From positions 1-54,954 of the forward strand of contig NZ_JAGMUK010000033.1 of NCBI RefSeq assembly GCF_019049245.1: 54,954 nucleotides of DNA, given 5' to 3'. This DNA comes from Streptomyces sp. AC555_RSS877. GTDB lineage: Bacteria; Actinomycetota; Actinomycetes; Streptomycetales; Streptomycetaceae. Shown piece by piece: positions 54,735 through 54,954 of the stretch (positions within the stretch are counted from its first letter, which is position 1; every line of letters starts with the position of its first letter). The notes below the pieces were generated by a model. That model had not been told where the DNA came from and ran no database searches. It was given only the letters and a program-made list of their open reading frames with translations. Made by a program: the position numbers and the translations under genes.

Positions 54735-54954
54735 GGCACGCCGCTCCGCCAGCAGAACCGCCTCAGGGCCGCAGTGCACTGGCAGGTTCGGGTCCGCAGG
54801 ACTGGTCAGGACTGCGGCACGCAGCCGGCCTCATACGCAGACGTCCGGCAGGTAGACCGGCTGGGGGAGTGGAGTCGCTAGCCCTCGGCTTGGGTGATTA
54901 CGGCGTAATCACCCAAGCCGCCCTGAGAAGGAAAGGGTCAGCTACCCCCCCCCC
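54735..54954. repeat. Module repeat, copy B
   Basis: Matches 53150-53420 in order of landmarks, including CTCCGCCAGCAGAACCGCCT and the GAGAAGGAAAGGGTCA element after the parS-like site. Confidence 0.75.
54886..54920. promoter_or_regulatory. parS-like site 8, extended 35-bp palindrome
   Basis: The core TGATTACGGCGTAATCA (54895-54911) is embedded in a perfect 35-bp palindrome with arms of 17 bases. It is the longest of the eight copies. Confidence 0.82.

Larger units (their letters stand above)
54201..54954. other. Repeat and decay region with parS-like sites 7 and 8, window end
   Basis: No intact gene. It contains two parS-like sites, a decayed minus-strand gene copy and a module repeat. The last ten bases are all C after GTCAGCTA, at exactly the place where copy A continues with different sequence. 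This could be a contig end artefact or a biological end. Confidence 0.6.

Noticed and set aside
54945..54954. C-run as a linear-plasmid telomere
   Set aside because: Streptomyces telomeres show several palindromes near the end; none is seen beyond the parS-like palindrome, and homopolymers at edges are often artefacts.

Overview
The window is high-GC DNA whose gene families, GTG/TTG starts, stop/start overlaps and rare TTA codons point to Streptomyces or a close relative. It reads as part of a large plasmid or an integrated plasmid-like element rather than core chromosome. It carries a conjugation-type secretion cluster, a Tad pilus cluster, a parAB partition locus, a plasmid-spread-type (DUF2637) gene and many mobile-element scars, with no housekeeping genes. 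The right edge ends in a C homopolymer and may be a contig end.

Layout. 1-105: start of an IS21-like transposase. 262-3164 (minus): a winged-helix/zinc-ribbon protein resembling a replication initiator, coupled to a membrane protein. 3165-4340: no gene up to 3893, but a dense array of TGCGCA motifs, most of it bracketed by a long inverted repeat. 3894-16852 (plus): a tightly overlapping transfer operon (TcpC-like protein, small membrane proteins, VirB4-like ATPase, VirB6/TrbL-like channel protein, VirB1-like two-domain wall hydrolase, VirD4-like coupling ATPase). It is interrupted at 12.8-13.6 kb by a frameshifted NUDIX gene. 16874-19140: ISL3-type debris with two copies of a 140-bp MITE-like element around a GNAT acetyltransferase and small unknown genes.

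20.0-31 kb: an accessory island with three cytochrome P450 genes, an ImmA/IrrE-type metallopeptidase plus DUF6545-type membrane protein, a PadR regulator with its membrane partner, a lipoprotein, an XRE-type regulator and a PrimPol-like protein. Four near-identical promoters (GTTCAC element, TTGAC-type -35, 18-bp spacer, CARGAT -10) recur here and suggest common control.

31.9-43.5 kb (plus): two exported proteins followed by a complete-looking Tad/Flp pilus operon (SAF/CpaB-like, CpaE-like, TadA, TadB, TadC, Flp pilin, two TadE-like, TadG-like) and a large LysM-transmembrane-BTAD protein. In-frame TTA (bldA-dependent) codons occur in the second and last genes of this operon, in the conjugation wall hydrolase and in one P450.

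43.5-46.3 kb: a DUF3846-like pseudogene split by a 1,997-bp IS5-type element with a TTA target duplication and a PHP-domain hydrolase gene as passenger. 46.1-50.5 kb (minus): DUF2637/SpdB-like protein, ParB, ParA. Eight copies of the palindrome TGATTACGNCGTAATCA, the likely plasmid-specific parS, lie from 48.4 kb to the end, two of them inside the parB and parA reading frames. 50.9-54.95 kb: a beta-helix membrane protein, a DUF6188-like protein and repeated modules that pair a parS-like site with decaying gene remnants.
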